In this document: one piece after another, positions 44,464-54,073 of the stretch
Layout of the letters: the number at the start of each line of letters is the position of its first letter
How positions within the stretch are numbered: position 1 is the stretch's first letter
NCBI GenBank assembly: GCA_946902875.1
Contig: OX336351.1
Span: 4,461,761-4,525,760, forward strand
Reading direction: 5' to 3'
Length of the DNA: 64,000 bases
Origin: Nematopogon swammerdamellus
Lineage: Eukaryota; Arthropoda; Insecta; Lepidoptera; Adelidae
The notes under the pieces: model-generated
What the model was told of the DNA's origin: nothing
Databases searched by the model: none
Seen by the model: the letters and a program-made list of their open reading frames with translations, nothing else
Position numbers and translations under genes: made by a program

Positions 44464-44815
44464 AATAAGAAGGGAGTCATCTGAGATCTATGTGGATAAG
44501 GAAATGGATAAGTATATTATATAAAGATAACTCAATCATTTGCACATCAGTCCACTTTGTCATGGTGCCGTAAACAACCAAAAACCACTAAGAAAACTTT
44601 TTTGCACCAACAAACTTCGTGCGAGACGCTCCTCTCGAACGCCAACTAATAAACATGCATGAACTCGTTTGCGCGCGAACGACGCTGCGTTCGTGCACGC
44701 ATGCGAGCTTGCGAGAACTGTCTACACGGTGCGTGAATGCGTTCGAGAAGCATTTCTCGTGCGTGAACTCGCATCGTGTCAACCAGGCATTACGGATTTA
44801 TTATTAGTATTGATT

Positions 44816-45084
44816 CAACACTTACATACGTGTACATAGATGAAAACCGACAGAGTAATAAGAGTAATCGGCGTTGTGCTGCAAGGGCTCTGGTAAATTA
44901 CATCACAACACCGAACGCCACGTTCCGCAAAGTATTCAGACAAGATAACTATCAAGCAGCCAATATTACTTTGCTGTCAGTCAGTCAACCACTGCTGGAC
45001 ATTCGCCTCTCCAATTTTCCTCCAGCCCTCCCAGGTTTAATCACTTTAACCCATAACGATCCGAAAGTGGAACCAAAAAATATA
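44816..45084. other. Repeat C piece and LINE fragment
   Basis: 44855-44960 has the repeat C block (CACCGAACGCCACGTTCCGC). 44975-45035 resembles the LINE fragment at 4738 (GGACATTCGCCTCTCCAATT). Confidence 0.5.
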
Positions 45085-45475
45085 TATTTTTAGGGTTCCG
45101 TATTCATAGGGAATCCTAATTACTAAGCCTACGTCGTCTGTCTGTCTGTCCGTCCGTGCGATGGCTGTATCTTTTGAACCGTAATAGGTAGCCGGTTGAA
45201 ATTTTCACAGAATATGTGTTATTAACTTATAATGGCGGATGTGCAATAATAACAATAAAAAAAAAACTAAAAGTAAAAAATTAAGGGTGGTCCCCATACA
45301 AGAAACGTGCGAAGAATTGTTTAGTCACGCTACTGAATAATAGATAGCGTCACAGGTTTTTATATTTTGCATTGTAGAAAGACAAAAGATAGACCGACAC
45401 GGTTTTGTGACAGGTATTGTATAGCAGATCTACGGAACACTCCGTGCGCGAGTAAAATTCGAACTTGACCGATTT
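45085..45475 (-). repeat. Interspersed repeat F
   Basis: Starts TTAGGGTTCCGTATTCATAG and ends near TCGAACTTGACCGATTTT. Confidence 0.72.
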
Positions 45476-45860
45476 TTAAATTTCATTCTGTACCACCGCA
45501 CGATAGTACAGAATGGTATTTGTTATTCCCAGTAGTTCGATTAATCGAACAACTGGTCGTACAGGCGAACAATATTTTGCATTCGCACTTTGAAGTAGCA
45601 GTTTGTCTCTGTTCGATGACATCTCACCGTAACAGCAAAATGGGCTGGACCCTTCCGGCCGGCTGGGCGGGGAAGATATTACATTTTACCCCCAGGTCTT
45701 CAGGTTCACTCTCGAATTTACCCTTACCTTCGCTCGTTACCGGCCGGCTGACGAGATGACCTATGTCAGTTCATTTGGAAAATAACATGTTACGGTAGAC
45801 GGCGCTTCGTTTAGCTTAGGACACCGTGTTTGGCGAGAGAAATCGGGGACTTGGATTTTT
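45476..45860. other. Unassigned DNA
   Basis: Moderately GC-rich, with CCGGCCGGC motifs at 45657 and 45742. The 79-codon frame at 45520 has no known features. Confidence 0.35.
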
Positions 45861-45862
45861 TT

Positions 45863-46182
45863 TTATGGAAACTGACACGGTTGGCTACATCACCTACAAC
45901 ATCCGTGATGTCAGCCCATAACACCGGGTGAACTTGGTGCCACGTCAGTGCTTCCCTTCGGTCGTGCCGGCTACACTGAACTGGACGGAAAACACAAACT
46001 ATTTACATAGCCGTTTCGACGGACCTTTCATTCAGTGCGGTGGTACCAACCCGGGCGGGTTAAACCCTACCACCTAATAAGAAGGGAGTCATATCCCTTA
46101 GTCGCCTTTTACGACATACACGGGGAGAGATGCAGTGGGGCTATTATTTTAAAGTACCTGCCCCACACGGTACAAATTGCCT
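45863..46182 (-). mobile_element. SINE family A joined to repeat C tail
   Basis: Body to 46080 in the same form as 27263, continuing into GTCGCCTTTTACGACATACA and GTGGGGCTATTATTTTAAAG. Confidence 0.85.
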
Positions 46183-46189
46183 GGTTAGA

Positions 46190-46295
46190 CTTCTCACACA
46201 TCCCAAAGGTTGGTTAGAATAGAATGCCTCACGGCATTAAGCTCACCTATTTTGTATAAATTGGTGTTCAATAAAGAATATATACATATACATAA
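46190..46295 (+). mobile_element. LINE 3' tail
   Basis: AGAATGCCTCACGGCATTAA then GTTCAATAAAGAATATA; the AATAAA is the element's own. Confidence 0.65.
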
Positions 46296-47869
46296 TCCCA
46301 CTCCCCCTTCCTCATTTCCCCCAACCCATCCTCTCCACTTTTATACGACCTAATATTCTGTAAATTATTCTACGCTATAATTTAAGTTTTTTTTTAGTGG
46401 AAATATGTATAAAGGCGTAATATTTGACTTGTGTTTTTTTGTAATGTTGTTTCAGCTGGGCTGTCTATTTCCCGAATAGAGTAAATAAATAATTCATTAA
46501 ATTATTTAATACATAAAATATAGGTACAAAGTCATAAAATCATGCAATCCCAAATTAAAATCGTACAGTAATTTATAATATTATCGGTATCTCATAAAAT
46601 ATGAAAATAAGTAGGCAATAAAATCATTTATAATATGCCTACAAAGTACAACGAACCTAGCAAATGTCGTTACCCTCATTCCAAAATGTCTTCTCCAAAC
46701 TTTGAAGGTCTTCTTTCACTCGGATAATTTGCTTTTGCCTAGAAAATGAGCCACGCCGAATTTCTCCGCATCACTGGCTACGTTAAAATAACAGTCGCTA
46801 TACCTATTGGAGATTTAAAATTGGAATGTTGTTATTTTCAGGAGAAGAATTATTTTGAATTTCGAACTGTAATATATCAAACATGGAGGCCGTATGAACA
46901 GCTTTACCTGTCAAAGTGTTTGATGCTTTAAATATCAAAACTACATCAAAACTCTATATAACTAACTAAATAAAAACTAATAAATAACTAAATTAAAAAT
47001 TACATAGAAAAAAAAAAATTAGAAACGCATAGATAGAAGTCTTTATTGCCGATGATTGAACTGTTTCCCCACATACCTACCTTTCTCCTAAAACTGGCCA
47101 TTGTTTTGTAGATATTATATTTTATTAAAAGCGCGATTTAGTTTTTGATGTAGAATTTAGAAACTTCGTGATTTAGGTTATTTCTATGTAGAATACCTAC
47201 GTTCTAGATTTCGGATCATATAAAATGGCTAGGGTGGTATATATACCGGAAATTTCAGAACCAGAATGACGCATTAAATAAAACATAGTTAAATTATGGA
47301 AAACTATATGGCGCTGACGACCGCGAAGGCGGGATAACATTTTCTTTTCTTGGTCTCGGCCCGATGTGACAAACACAACCCCGTATTTTTTTTTTTAACA
47401 GAGGACCAAAGTTGTCGCTCGTTACATTACATACGTGTAGAAATATTAAGATAATTAAGCGATTTTTCTCTTTTAATTTAGTTTTCCATATGACACGTGA
47501 AAATACTTTACAGATAAAATTCAGCGTACGTATCCACCGGGGCACACATATTGTAATTAAGCTGAAAGGCGAACGTATTGCATGTAATGTATTCCGTAGT
47601 ATTTTTATAACTCCGCAAAGGTGGCACAAAGGTTTTGAACTTGGCGACATCACAAAGGATTAAAAAAATACAGCGAAATTCTGTTTTTTAATGAAAATAT
47701 TTGCGTCGGCCAGCAAAGTTTTTGCGAAATTAGAAATACCGGGCGCAGCGGCGCGGCGCGACCGGGCCGGGACGCATATTTCCAAACTCTACTACTTAGC
47801 GGAAGCCTTTTTAAGTTTCCGTACCCTACGGGTGCGGAAGCCTATTACTAAGCCTATACCACCTGTAAA
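46296..47869. other. AT-rich DNA without a supported gene
   Basis: Several short open frames, none with motifs or splice context. It includes a CpG patch at 47740-47775 and F-like ends near 47815-47860. Confidence 0.45.
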
Positions 47870-47995
47870 CTATTCTTGTTCGCCTGCATGTACTTCTCCC
47901 ACATCCCAAAGGTTAGTTAGAATAGAATGCCTCGCGGCATTAAGCTCGCCTGTTGTACCTAATTTTTATTAATTGGTGTTCAATAAAGAATTATA
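47870..47995 (+). mobile_element. LINE 3' tail, second + copy
   Basis: GTTCGCCTGCATGTACTTCT then GAATGCCTCGCGGCATTAAG to CAATAAAGAATTA; mirror of 240-395. Confidence 0.7.
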
Positions 47996-48206
47996 CTGTT
48001 CGTCTGTGTACCTTTAAAGGACGGTTTTGAACCGTAATAGGTAGCCAGTTGAAATTTTCACAGAATATGTGTTACTATAGTGAATATCCTAAGAAAAATA
48101 TTAAAACAAGACAAACATTAAAAATTAAGGGAGGTTTACAAGAAGGTAATTTTTTTTTACGTTTTTCGTTTTTGCTCTATCGTATAAACCAAGCAAGCGT
48201 TGGTGT
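47996..48206 (-). repeat. Repeat F fragment
   Basis: ACCGTAATAGGTAGCCAGTT and CACAGAATATGTGTTACTAT. Confidence 0.6.
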
Positions 48207-48484
48207 GGTTAGGTTAGGTTAGGTTAGGTTAGGTTAGGTTAGGTTAGGTTAGGTTAGGTTAGGTTAGGTTAGGTTAGGTTAGGTTAGGTTAGGCTAGGCT
48301 AGGCTAGGCTAGGCTAGGCTAGGCTAGGCTAGGCCAGGCCAGGCCAGGCTAGGCTAGGCCACGCTAGGCCAGGCTAGGCTACGCTAGGCTAGGCTAGGCT
48401 AGGCTAGGCTAGGCTAAGCTAGGCTAGGCTAGGCTAGGCTAGGCTAGGTTAGGCTAGGCTAGGCTAGGCTAGGCTAGGCTAGGC
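48207..48484 (+). repeat. Interstitial telomeric array (TTAGG)n with a TAGGC variant block
   Basis: About 17 perfect TTAGG units (48207-48290) pass without a break into about 39 units of mainly CTAGG, with scattered GGCCA and ACGCT variants. TTAGG is the ancestral insect telomere repeat, and here it lies inside the sequence. Confidence 0.95.
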
Positions 48485-48847
48485 CTCGCTCAGCAGAAAT
48501 TTATTCTGCGAGACGAGGTGTCCGATCACCTCCGCGTCAGTCAGGTCTTTCTGCACGCCAGTGAGTACGACGAGAGGGTTCCTCGTTCGGGCCTCATCCA
48601 CATTCAACTTCGCCGAGACAAGAATATCACGCACCTTGGCCCTGGTTTCCGAAGTGTCAAGACCAAGTACCACCTTCCTGTCTCGGGCCTAGCGGAGGAG
48701 GTTCACCCCGACGCCCAGCTCGTCGACCTTCACCGCCGCAGCGATCCTCCCAATCACGGCCTCCGCGGTGTCGGCGACGTCCTCCGAGGACACGATGAGG
48801 GCGTGGCCACCGGCACCAGGTCGCCTGGCCGCAGGCTCAGGATTTAT
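48479..48847 (-). pseudogene. LINE ORF1 relic next to the telomeric array
   Basis: One - strand frame reads GGHALIVSSEDVADTAEAVI, GRIAAAVKVDELGVGVNLLR, then a TAG, then DRKVVLGLDTSETRAKVRDI and RNPLVVLTGVQKDLTDAEVI with GHLVSQNKFL. The pattern (a hydrophobic RNPLVxLxGVxxDLTDxEVIxxLxxQN segment) resembles R1/TRAS/SART-type ORF1. The single stop is in the same frame as both halves. TRAS and SART insert in TTAGG arrays in Bombyx, which makes the neighbour suggestive. No zinc knuckle or RT is present. Confidence 0.6.
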
Positions 48848-49020
48848 CATGTGTAGTTTATAGGAGTTCCTATGGCCCACTTCCGGCTCCATCATCAGGA
48901 CCCTGGAAATTACATATGACAAGGGTATTTGCGAAAACAAATCCAACGAGCCCAAACACGATGGGCTTGTGTAGTTTTAGGAGTTCCTATGGCTTCCTTC
49001 CGGCTCCATCATCAGAACCC
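48848..49020. repeat. Short repeat, two tandem copies
   Basis: GTGTAGTTTATAGGAGTTCC followed by TTCCGGCTCCATCATCAG occurs at 48850 and 48967; one further copy lies in the composite element (15915-15965). Confidence 0.65.
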
Positions 49021-49519
49021 AACTAACCTTTTCCTTATTCCGACTTTCTCGTGTCGCTCAGCGACAATATTTTTTCCAATTCCCTAGATTCATTTTCAAT
49101 GTGCTCGATAGTCGTGTAAGGCACGAAATCTGTGAATTTTTTGCCTATTTGAGACATAGGTCTCTGAGACATATTTATTATGTATTGGGTAATGTCATGT
49201 ATAGCGAGCATTTATTTTAAAAATTGTGATTGAACGCAGAGTCTGGAAAACACCCTTTTCTGTTGTTACTCGTGTTGTTATTATGTTGTTTTGTTTGCAG
49301 ATTCTGCATTCTGTCACAATTTGTCCACTTCTGACCTTCAATCATCACTAAGACACTGGCCAGAATGTCTCAAAAAGGCAATCGCCTAAGAAAATAAAAA
49401 ATAAAGGCTTTCGCGAATTCCTGTAGTAGACTTTGGTATTACGCTGACGGGGCAGGTTCAACGATATTGTCTGATGGAGTGCACAGGCAGTAATTTGTTG
49501 ATAACCATACCACGTTTCA
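49021..49519. other. Unassigned DNA
   Basis: No element or gene recognised. Confidence 0.35.
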
Positions 49520-49803
49520 CACGTTTTAGGGTTCCGTATCCGTCGTACGTAAGAAAAAGTAAAAAATTCACAGGGGTCCCCGTAAAAGAAAAAGTAAAAA
49601 ATTCACAGTCGTCCCCATGTAAGAAACTAAAAATTGCATGCGCGCCACAGAAATCCTAAATACTCTGATCTGTAATGCGCGCCATCTACCGAAAAGAGTA
49701 TGAAGCATTTTAACTAATACATAGATGACGTGAGTGGCGCTGACCATAACGTGGCGATACAGAACCCTCGGTGCGCGAGTTCGACTCGCACTTGGCCGGT
49801 TTA
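49520..49803 (-). repeat. Interspersed repeat F with an internal duplication
   Basis: Two copies of AAGTAAAAAATTCACAG sit 31 bp apart (49556 and 49591). Ends CGACTCGCACTTGGCCGGTT. Confidence 0.72.
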
Positions 49804-50035
49804 TTATTGAAAGTACGACAAATGGCGCCGAGCCACCCATAAGATGTCTAACGAAGCCCATGGACATTCGGTCGTATGCGGGGGTTTCGAATGCCATGCC
49901 GGCCGAACAGGAGTCCATTAACGCTCTCTTGAAGAACCCGAGACTGTACATACATCGGGGGAAATATATGAGCAGGGAGAGCGTTTCAGAGTTTACCGGG
50001 TTTACAATTCAGCATTATCCCAAAGAGGTATTATG
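49804..50035 (-). pseudogene. LINE 3' end (same family as 52230 and 55640)
   Basis: Complement of CCCATGGACATTCGGTCGTA and of the TGAAACGCTCTCCCTGCTC segment also found, in forward orientation, near 55930-56070. Confidence 0.6.
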
Positions 50036-50269
50036 TACTAGCATACTAGAGTTATCGCTCCGAAGAAATAGACAGAGAAGCGGTGAAGGTAGCGTGGAGG
50101 CGGAGCGCAGAGCCGAGCGGAAGAGGGGAGCGCGCGTGGCGCGGGAAGCGTGCGGGAGAGAGGCAAGGGGTAAGAAGTAAGCCATAGGGGCAGGGAGAAC
50201 GATCGCACTCGTGCGTCGGTGTCCTCACACACAGATGGCTATAGCGTGTTATGAAATGCTTCATATTAG
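50036..50269. other. GC-rich unassigned segment
   Basis: GGAGGCGGAGCGCAGAGCCG-type composition with no element match. Confidence 0.35.
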
Positions 50270-50492
50270 TTAAATGACTTCACGATTAGTTAAAATGCTT
50301 CACGCTCTATTCCGTAGATGGCGGGCGCGCATACACGTTTTGGGTTTTTCTATGGGGACCCCCGTGATTTTTTTTTTACTTTTTCCTATTTATATTATTT
50401 GTTATATCGGCCATAATAACACATATTCTGTGAAAATTTCAACGGGCTACCTATTACGGTTCTAGAGATACAGCCCTCGGACAGACAGACAG

Positions 50493-50526
<34 letters not shown>

Positions 50527-50580
50527 AGACGGCGTAGGCTTAGTGATAGGGTCCCGTCCCGGATACGGAAGCCTAAAAAG
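50270..50580 (+). repeat. Interspersed repeat F
   Basis: Includes a long (GACA)n/(GACG)n run at 50479-50530. Confidence 0.75.
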
Positions 50581-50599
50581 CAATAAACCTAGGTATTTC

Positions 50600-51268
50600 G
50601 TTCGTTACACAATATAGAGCTTTTTATGGTTCCGAATCCATTACTAACCTTTTACTAACCTATTACTAGCCTATTACTAACCTTACGGCGCCGTCTGTCT
50701 GTCTGTCTGTTCATTCATCCGTCCGTCCGTCCAAGGGCTGTGTCTTTTGAACCGTAATACGTTGCCGGCTGAAATTTTCACTGAATATGTGTTATTTTAT
50801 TATGGCGGATATACAAACAAATAATAAAGAAACTAACAAAATAAGGGAGGTCCCCATACAAGAAACGTGCTATGAATCGATTAGTCACGCTTCTAAATAA
50901 TAGATGGCGCGAGGTCACACACAGATACTAGTTTGCATTTACATCGGGACGTAACTGAATCGGATATTTGTCCCATCGTCCATAACTTCCATTAGCCTAG
51001 CGGTAGAATGTGAAGAATTTGTAATTCGACTACGGTCATGGGTTTGAATCCCACTTGTACATTTTTTTTTTATTTATTGTAAAGGGTATTAAAAATTTCG
51101 TTGGGAAAATGTTTTTTTTTGCTCAATCGTAAAAACTCCAAGGTAAAAACGGTAATACACACACGCATCAAACGTGGTGTGATTATTATAGTGCTTAAGT
51201 AAAACAGCAAAATAATAAAAATTGTACGGAACCCTCGGTGCGCGAGTCCGACTCGCACTTAGCCGGTT
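50600..51268 (-). repeat. Repeat F, long copy with tRNA-like insert
   Basis: F sequence at 50620-50930 and 51220-51268 encloses a tRNA-like stretch at about 50990-51062 (TAGCCTAGCGG and GGGTTTGAATCCC followed by T9). The acceptor arms do not pair, so I do not call a tRNA. Confidence 0.6.
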
Positions 51269-51540
51269 TTTATACTCGAAGCTTCGATCTCTTTACCCCA
51301 TTTATTGCGGCCTTAGAAACTCGCGCAGGGCGTGTATGTAGTTCGAAGAGCTCGCGGGCGAATGTAATTTTATTGGAAAGTGAAACAAGTTGCTTGCGCT
51401 TCCGTAGACCTGCGTCCGATTGATTTCCCTACCCGACGCACCCCCACAGTTTGCACAGGACACGGGCGCGCCAGCAAGGAAAAGCCGTTGAAGGTTTTTG
51501 AGAGAAAAAGCGGTTCAGTGCGATCTGAATTCGCTCGCTG
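51269..51540. other. Unassigned DNA
   Basis: No element recognised. Confidence 0.35.
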
Positions 51541-51644
51541 AGGGTTTTTTTAGGTTTCCGTATCCCGTACGGAAGCTTATTACTAAGCCTACGCCGTCTG
51601 TGTGTCTGTCTGTCCTACTGCTGTATCTTTGGAACCGTTTGTAC

Positions 51645-51927
51645 CGCCCCACTGCATCTCTCCCCGTGTATGTCGTAAAAGGCGACTAAGGGATATGACT
51701 CCCTTCTTATATTACTAGGTGGTAGGGCTTAACCCGCCCGGGTTGGTACCACCGCACTGAATGAAAGGTAGGTCGAAACGGCTATGTAAATAGTTTGTGT
51801 TTTCCGTCCAGTTCAGTGTAGCCGGCACGACCGAAGGGAAGCACTGACGTGGCACCAAGTTCACCCGGTGTTATGGGCTGACATCACGGATGTTGGAGGT
51901 GATGTCGCCAACCGTGTCAGTACCCAT
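51645..51927 (+). mobile_element. SINE family A with alternative 5' end
   Basis: Body and A-run are standard. The 5' side, however, is the CCCCACTGCATCTCTCCCCG segment of repeat C, not the tRNA/5S head, as also at 45863 (reversed). Confidence 0.8.
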
Positions 51928-51939
51928 AAAAAAAAAAAA

Positions 51940-52228
51940 AAAAGTAATAGGTAGCCGGTTGAAATGTTCAGAGAATATTCCTATTACTTTAAGTGAGCTA
52001 AACTTGTATATTACCTATATATATATATAATTGGTTTCTCGGAAACGGCTCTAACGAATTTGGATGAAATTTTGTATTTAGATAATGTTATTTTTCTCAA
52101 GTTTATATAGATAGGTGTAGACGCCGAGCGAAGCTCGGTCGCCCAGGTACTGTGTTATTATGGCCGATATAACAACAAAAATTAAAATATTTTTATTTTT
52201 TATTAATTTTTTATTATTCGCACTTGGC
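51940..52228 (-). repeat. Repeat F interrupted by a short element
   Basis: GTAATAGGTAGCCGGTTGAA resumes as ATTATGGCCGATATAACAAC at 52157. Between them is a GTGTAGACGCCGAGCGAAGC piece. Confidence 0.6.
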
Positions 52229-52229
52229 C

Positions 52230-52520
52230 GGGTTTTTTTTCATACAAAAGCGCGACATGTGGTGCAGAGCCACCCATAATGTTTCTAGCGACGCCCATGG
52301 ACATTCGGTCGCATGCAGGGGTTGCGAATGCCATGCTGGCCTGATAGGTGCTCATGCACGCCTCCCTCGAAGGACCCGAAACTGTGCTTGGGGGGAAATA
52401 ATTGAGCAGGGATAGCGTTTCAGAGTTTAAACCGGTTTTGTGGAGGAAGGATCTGCAGAACCGATTGGTACGCATCCGCGGGAAGTCCGCAAAAGCTTTC
52501 ATTCAAAGAGCATTTGAATT
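52230..52520 (-). pseudogene. LINE 3' end
   Basis: - strand reads FADFPRMRTNRFCRSFLHKT G, then breaks, then ATPACDRMSMGVARNIMGGS A; the same block in the + orientation is at 55870-56110. Confidence 0.65.
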
Positions 52521-53104
52521 GGTTAGATGGGAAAAGTGTGCCGTGTGCGGCACTTAAAAGAATAGCCCCACTGCATCTTTCCCCGTGTATGTCGTAAAAG
52601 GGGCTACTAAGGGATCGCCGCGGCCGCTTATAGCGAAATAAATACAACAAAACATATTTCCGGAGCTAAAACGTATGAGACTGATGAACAGACAAACTCA
52701 TAAGGGTTCATTTACCAACGGAACGCCAAAACCAACGCCGCTCTACTCCTGTAGATTTATTTAACAAGCCATCACTCCGTCGATATTGCGGTATTAATTC
52801 AAACTCTTCGGAAGCGATATTCTCGCGGGCCCAATCTTTGCCGTTTTTGATATAAATCCTCCATACTTAGGAAAGTATATTGGTGCTATTTTATCTACAT
52901 TATAAATTATTGTTATAATTTTTTTTTTTTATGGAAACTGACACGGTTGTCTACATGGTTTTATATATTTTATTCCGCCCTGGTAGGATCAATGAAGTGT
53001 CCTTTGTTTGTTGAGCTAAATTAGAAATTAGGTAAACATTTTAGAGAAAACAATTTGCGGCTAACCGAAAATATTATTTCATTTATTTATTATAGCTTTT
53101 GTCC
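52521..53104. other. Mixed fragments
   Basis: 52555-52620 repeat C tail (AGAATAGCCCCACTGCATCT). A 38-bp SINE A stub is at 52921-52958. The rest is unassigned. Confidence 0.4.
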
Positions 53105-53478
53105 GCGGCTTCGCTCGCGTGAAATTCGTATTTAAAAAGAAGAAAGTAGGCAAGCCCGCTACCGTACCTTTATTTCGGCGCGCCGTACAATTCAGTTTGT
53201 ATGAGAGCCACATCTTTCTAAGCGTAACCGGAACTGATTATATTTAGCCTATCCTGGGTGTAGTTAAATGGACTTGTACGAAGTTTCATCGAATTCGGAT
53301 GATCGGTTTAAGAGTTATGGAGGAACATACATACATACAGAAAACATTTCTAACAAAGGTCAATCTAGTTATATGTATTATCAATTTATCATATAGAGTC
53401 TACAAACGCAGTATCTCATAAAACAAAATAACTAACCACAAGGGATGGTACCTTACAGATTTATTATTAGTATTGATA
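53105..53478 (-). mobile_element. Short element with the foldback-element termini
   Basis: GTCCGCGGCTTCGCTCGCG at the left and CTTACAGATTTATTATTAGT at the right, with the head sequence (ATCATCCGAATTCGATGAA complement) between, but no minisatellite arms. It represents the foldback elements minus their arrays. Confidence 0.7.
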
Positions 53479-53569
53479 GATAATATTTTTCCTCTGTATT
53501 GCACACCCCAAATTAATTAAAATAATTCATAAAGGTATTCGAGCGATGGGTACTATAGCCTCTATATAA

Positions 53570-53777
53570 CCCCCGACGAAAGAAGAGGGGTGTTATCAAC
53601 GTGTGTGTATGTGTGTAAGGGTGTGCATGGGTGTGTCTGACTGTGGCATCGTGGCTCCCAAAAATAGGTGTTCTGTGCTCCCAAACGATTTGGATGGGGG
53701 TTTTTTTTATTAGAAAGCTAGTTTAATCGAGATGGTTGTTAGTATGTTTGTTTGTAATCCACTAATCAAGTAATTAA
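53570..53777 (+). repeat. Repeat E, left part
   Basis: CCCCCGACGAAAGAAGAGGG to AAGTAATTAAG. It resumes near 55235 (ACTTACTTAAAGGATCGCTA) after a SINE that itself holds a hAT element. Confidence 0.65.
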
Positions 53778-54073
53778 GTCAGCCTCGATAGCTCAGTGGT
53801 GCAGACAGTCAACTGTCGCTATTGAATGTTAAGCAACGCTGGGTGCGGTCAGTACTTGGATGGGTGACCGCTGATCGTTGGAGGCTGACCGAGGTTCGGA
53901 TTCCTCGTAAAACTGTAGGTCCCTTCTCTTCTTACCTTACTTGGTGGTAGGGTTTAACCCGCCCGGGTTGGTACCATCGCACTGAATGAAACGTCGGTCG
54001 AAACGGCTATGTAAATAGTTTGTGTTTTCCGATGTTCAGTGTGGTCGGCACGATCAAAGGGGGAAGCACTGAC
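53778..54073 (+). mobile_element. SINE family A, best head (type copy)
   Basis: From GTCAGCCTCGATAGCTCAGT. A-box-like TAGCTCAGTGG at 53789-53799. A segment GTTAAGCAACGCTGGGTGCG then TCAGTACTTGGATGGGTGAC (53828-53869) follows; it matches the 5S rRNA internal promoter region as I know it. B-box-like GGTTCGGATTCC is at 53893-53904. The body then runs to AGCACTGAC, where a hAT element cuts it. About 20 copies across the window share this layout. Confidence 0.85.

Larger units (their letters stand above)
41569..44798. mobile_element. DNA transposon remnant with inverted ends (second layer)
   Basis: GTTGACACGATGCGAGG near the left end is matched by CTCGCATCGTGTCAACCAGG at the right end, with GCACGAGAAG also mirrored. 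Left stub 41569-41840, right stub about 44490-44798. The left stub encodes MESVDEGLACIVTILAFII after an ATG at 41724, then TAA; this is similar in style to the N-terminus of Harbinger-like transposases, a weak link. Confidence 0.65.
41521..44815. mobile_element. Outermost layer of a nested insertion complex
   Basis: Left edge AACTAGCTTTTGCCCGCGGC and right edge GGATTTATTATTAGTATTGA are the two termini also seen together at 53105-53475, so they delimit one interrupted host element. Everything between was inserted later. Confidence 0.7.

Noticed and set aside
46746..46931. 61-codon frame MSHAEFLRITGYVKITVAIP
   Set aside because: No motif, no splice context and AT-rich second half; not supported.
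50990..51062. tRNA-like sequence with A and B boxes and a T-run
   Set aside because: Acceptor and anticodon arms do not pair; probably a relic of a tRNA-derived repeat.
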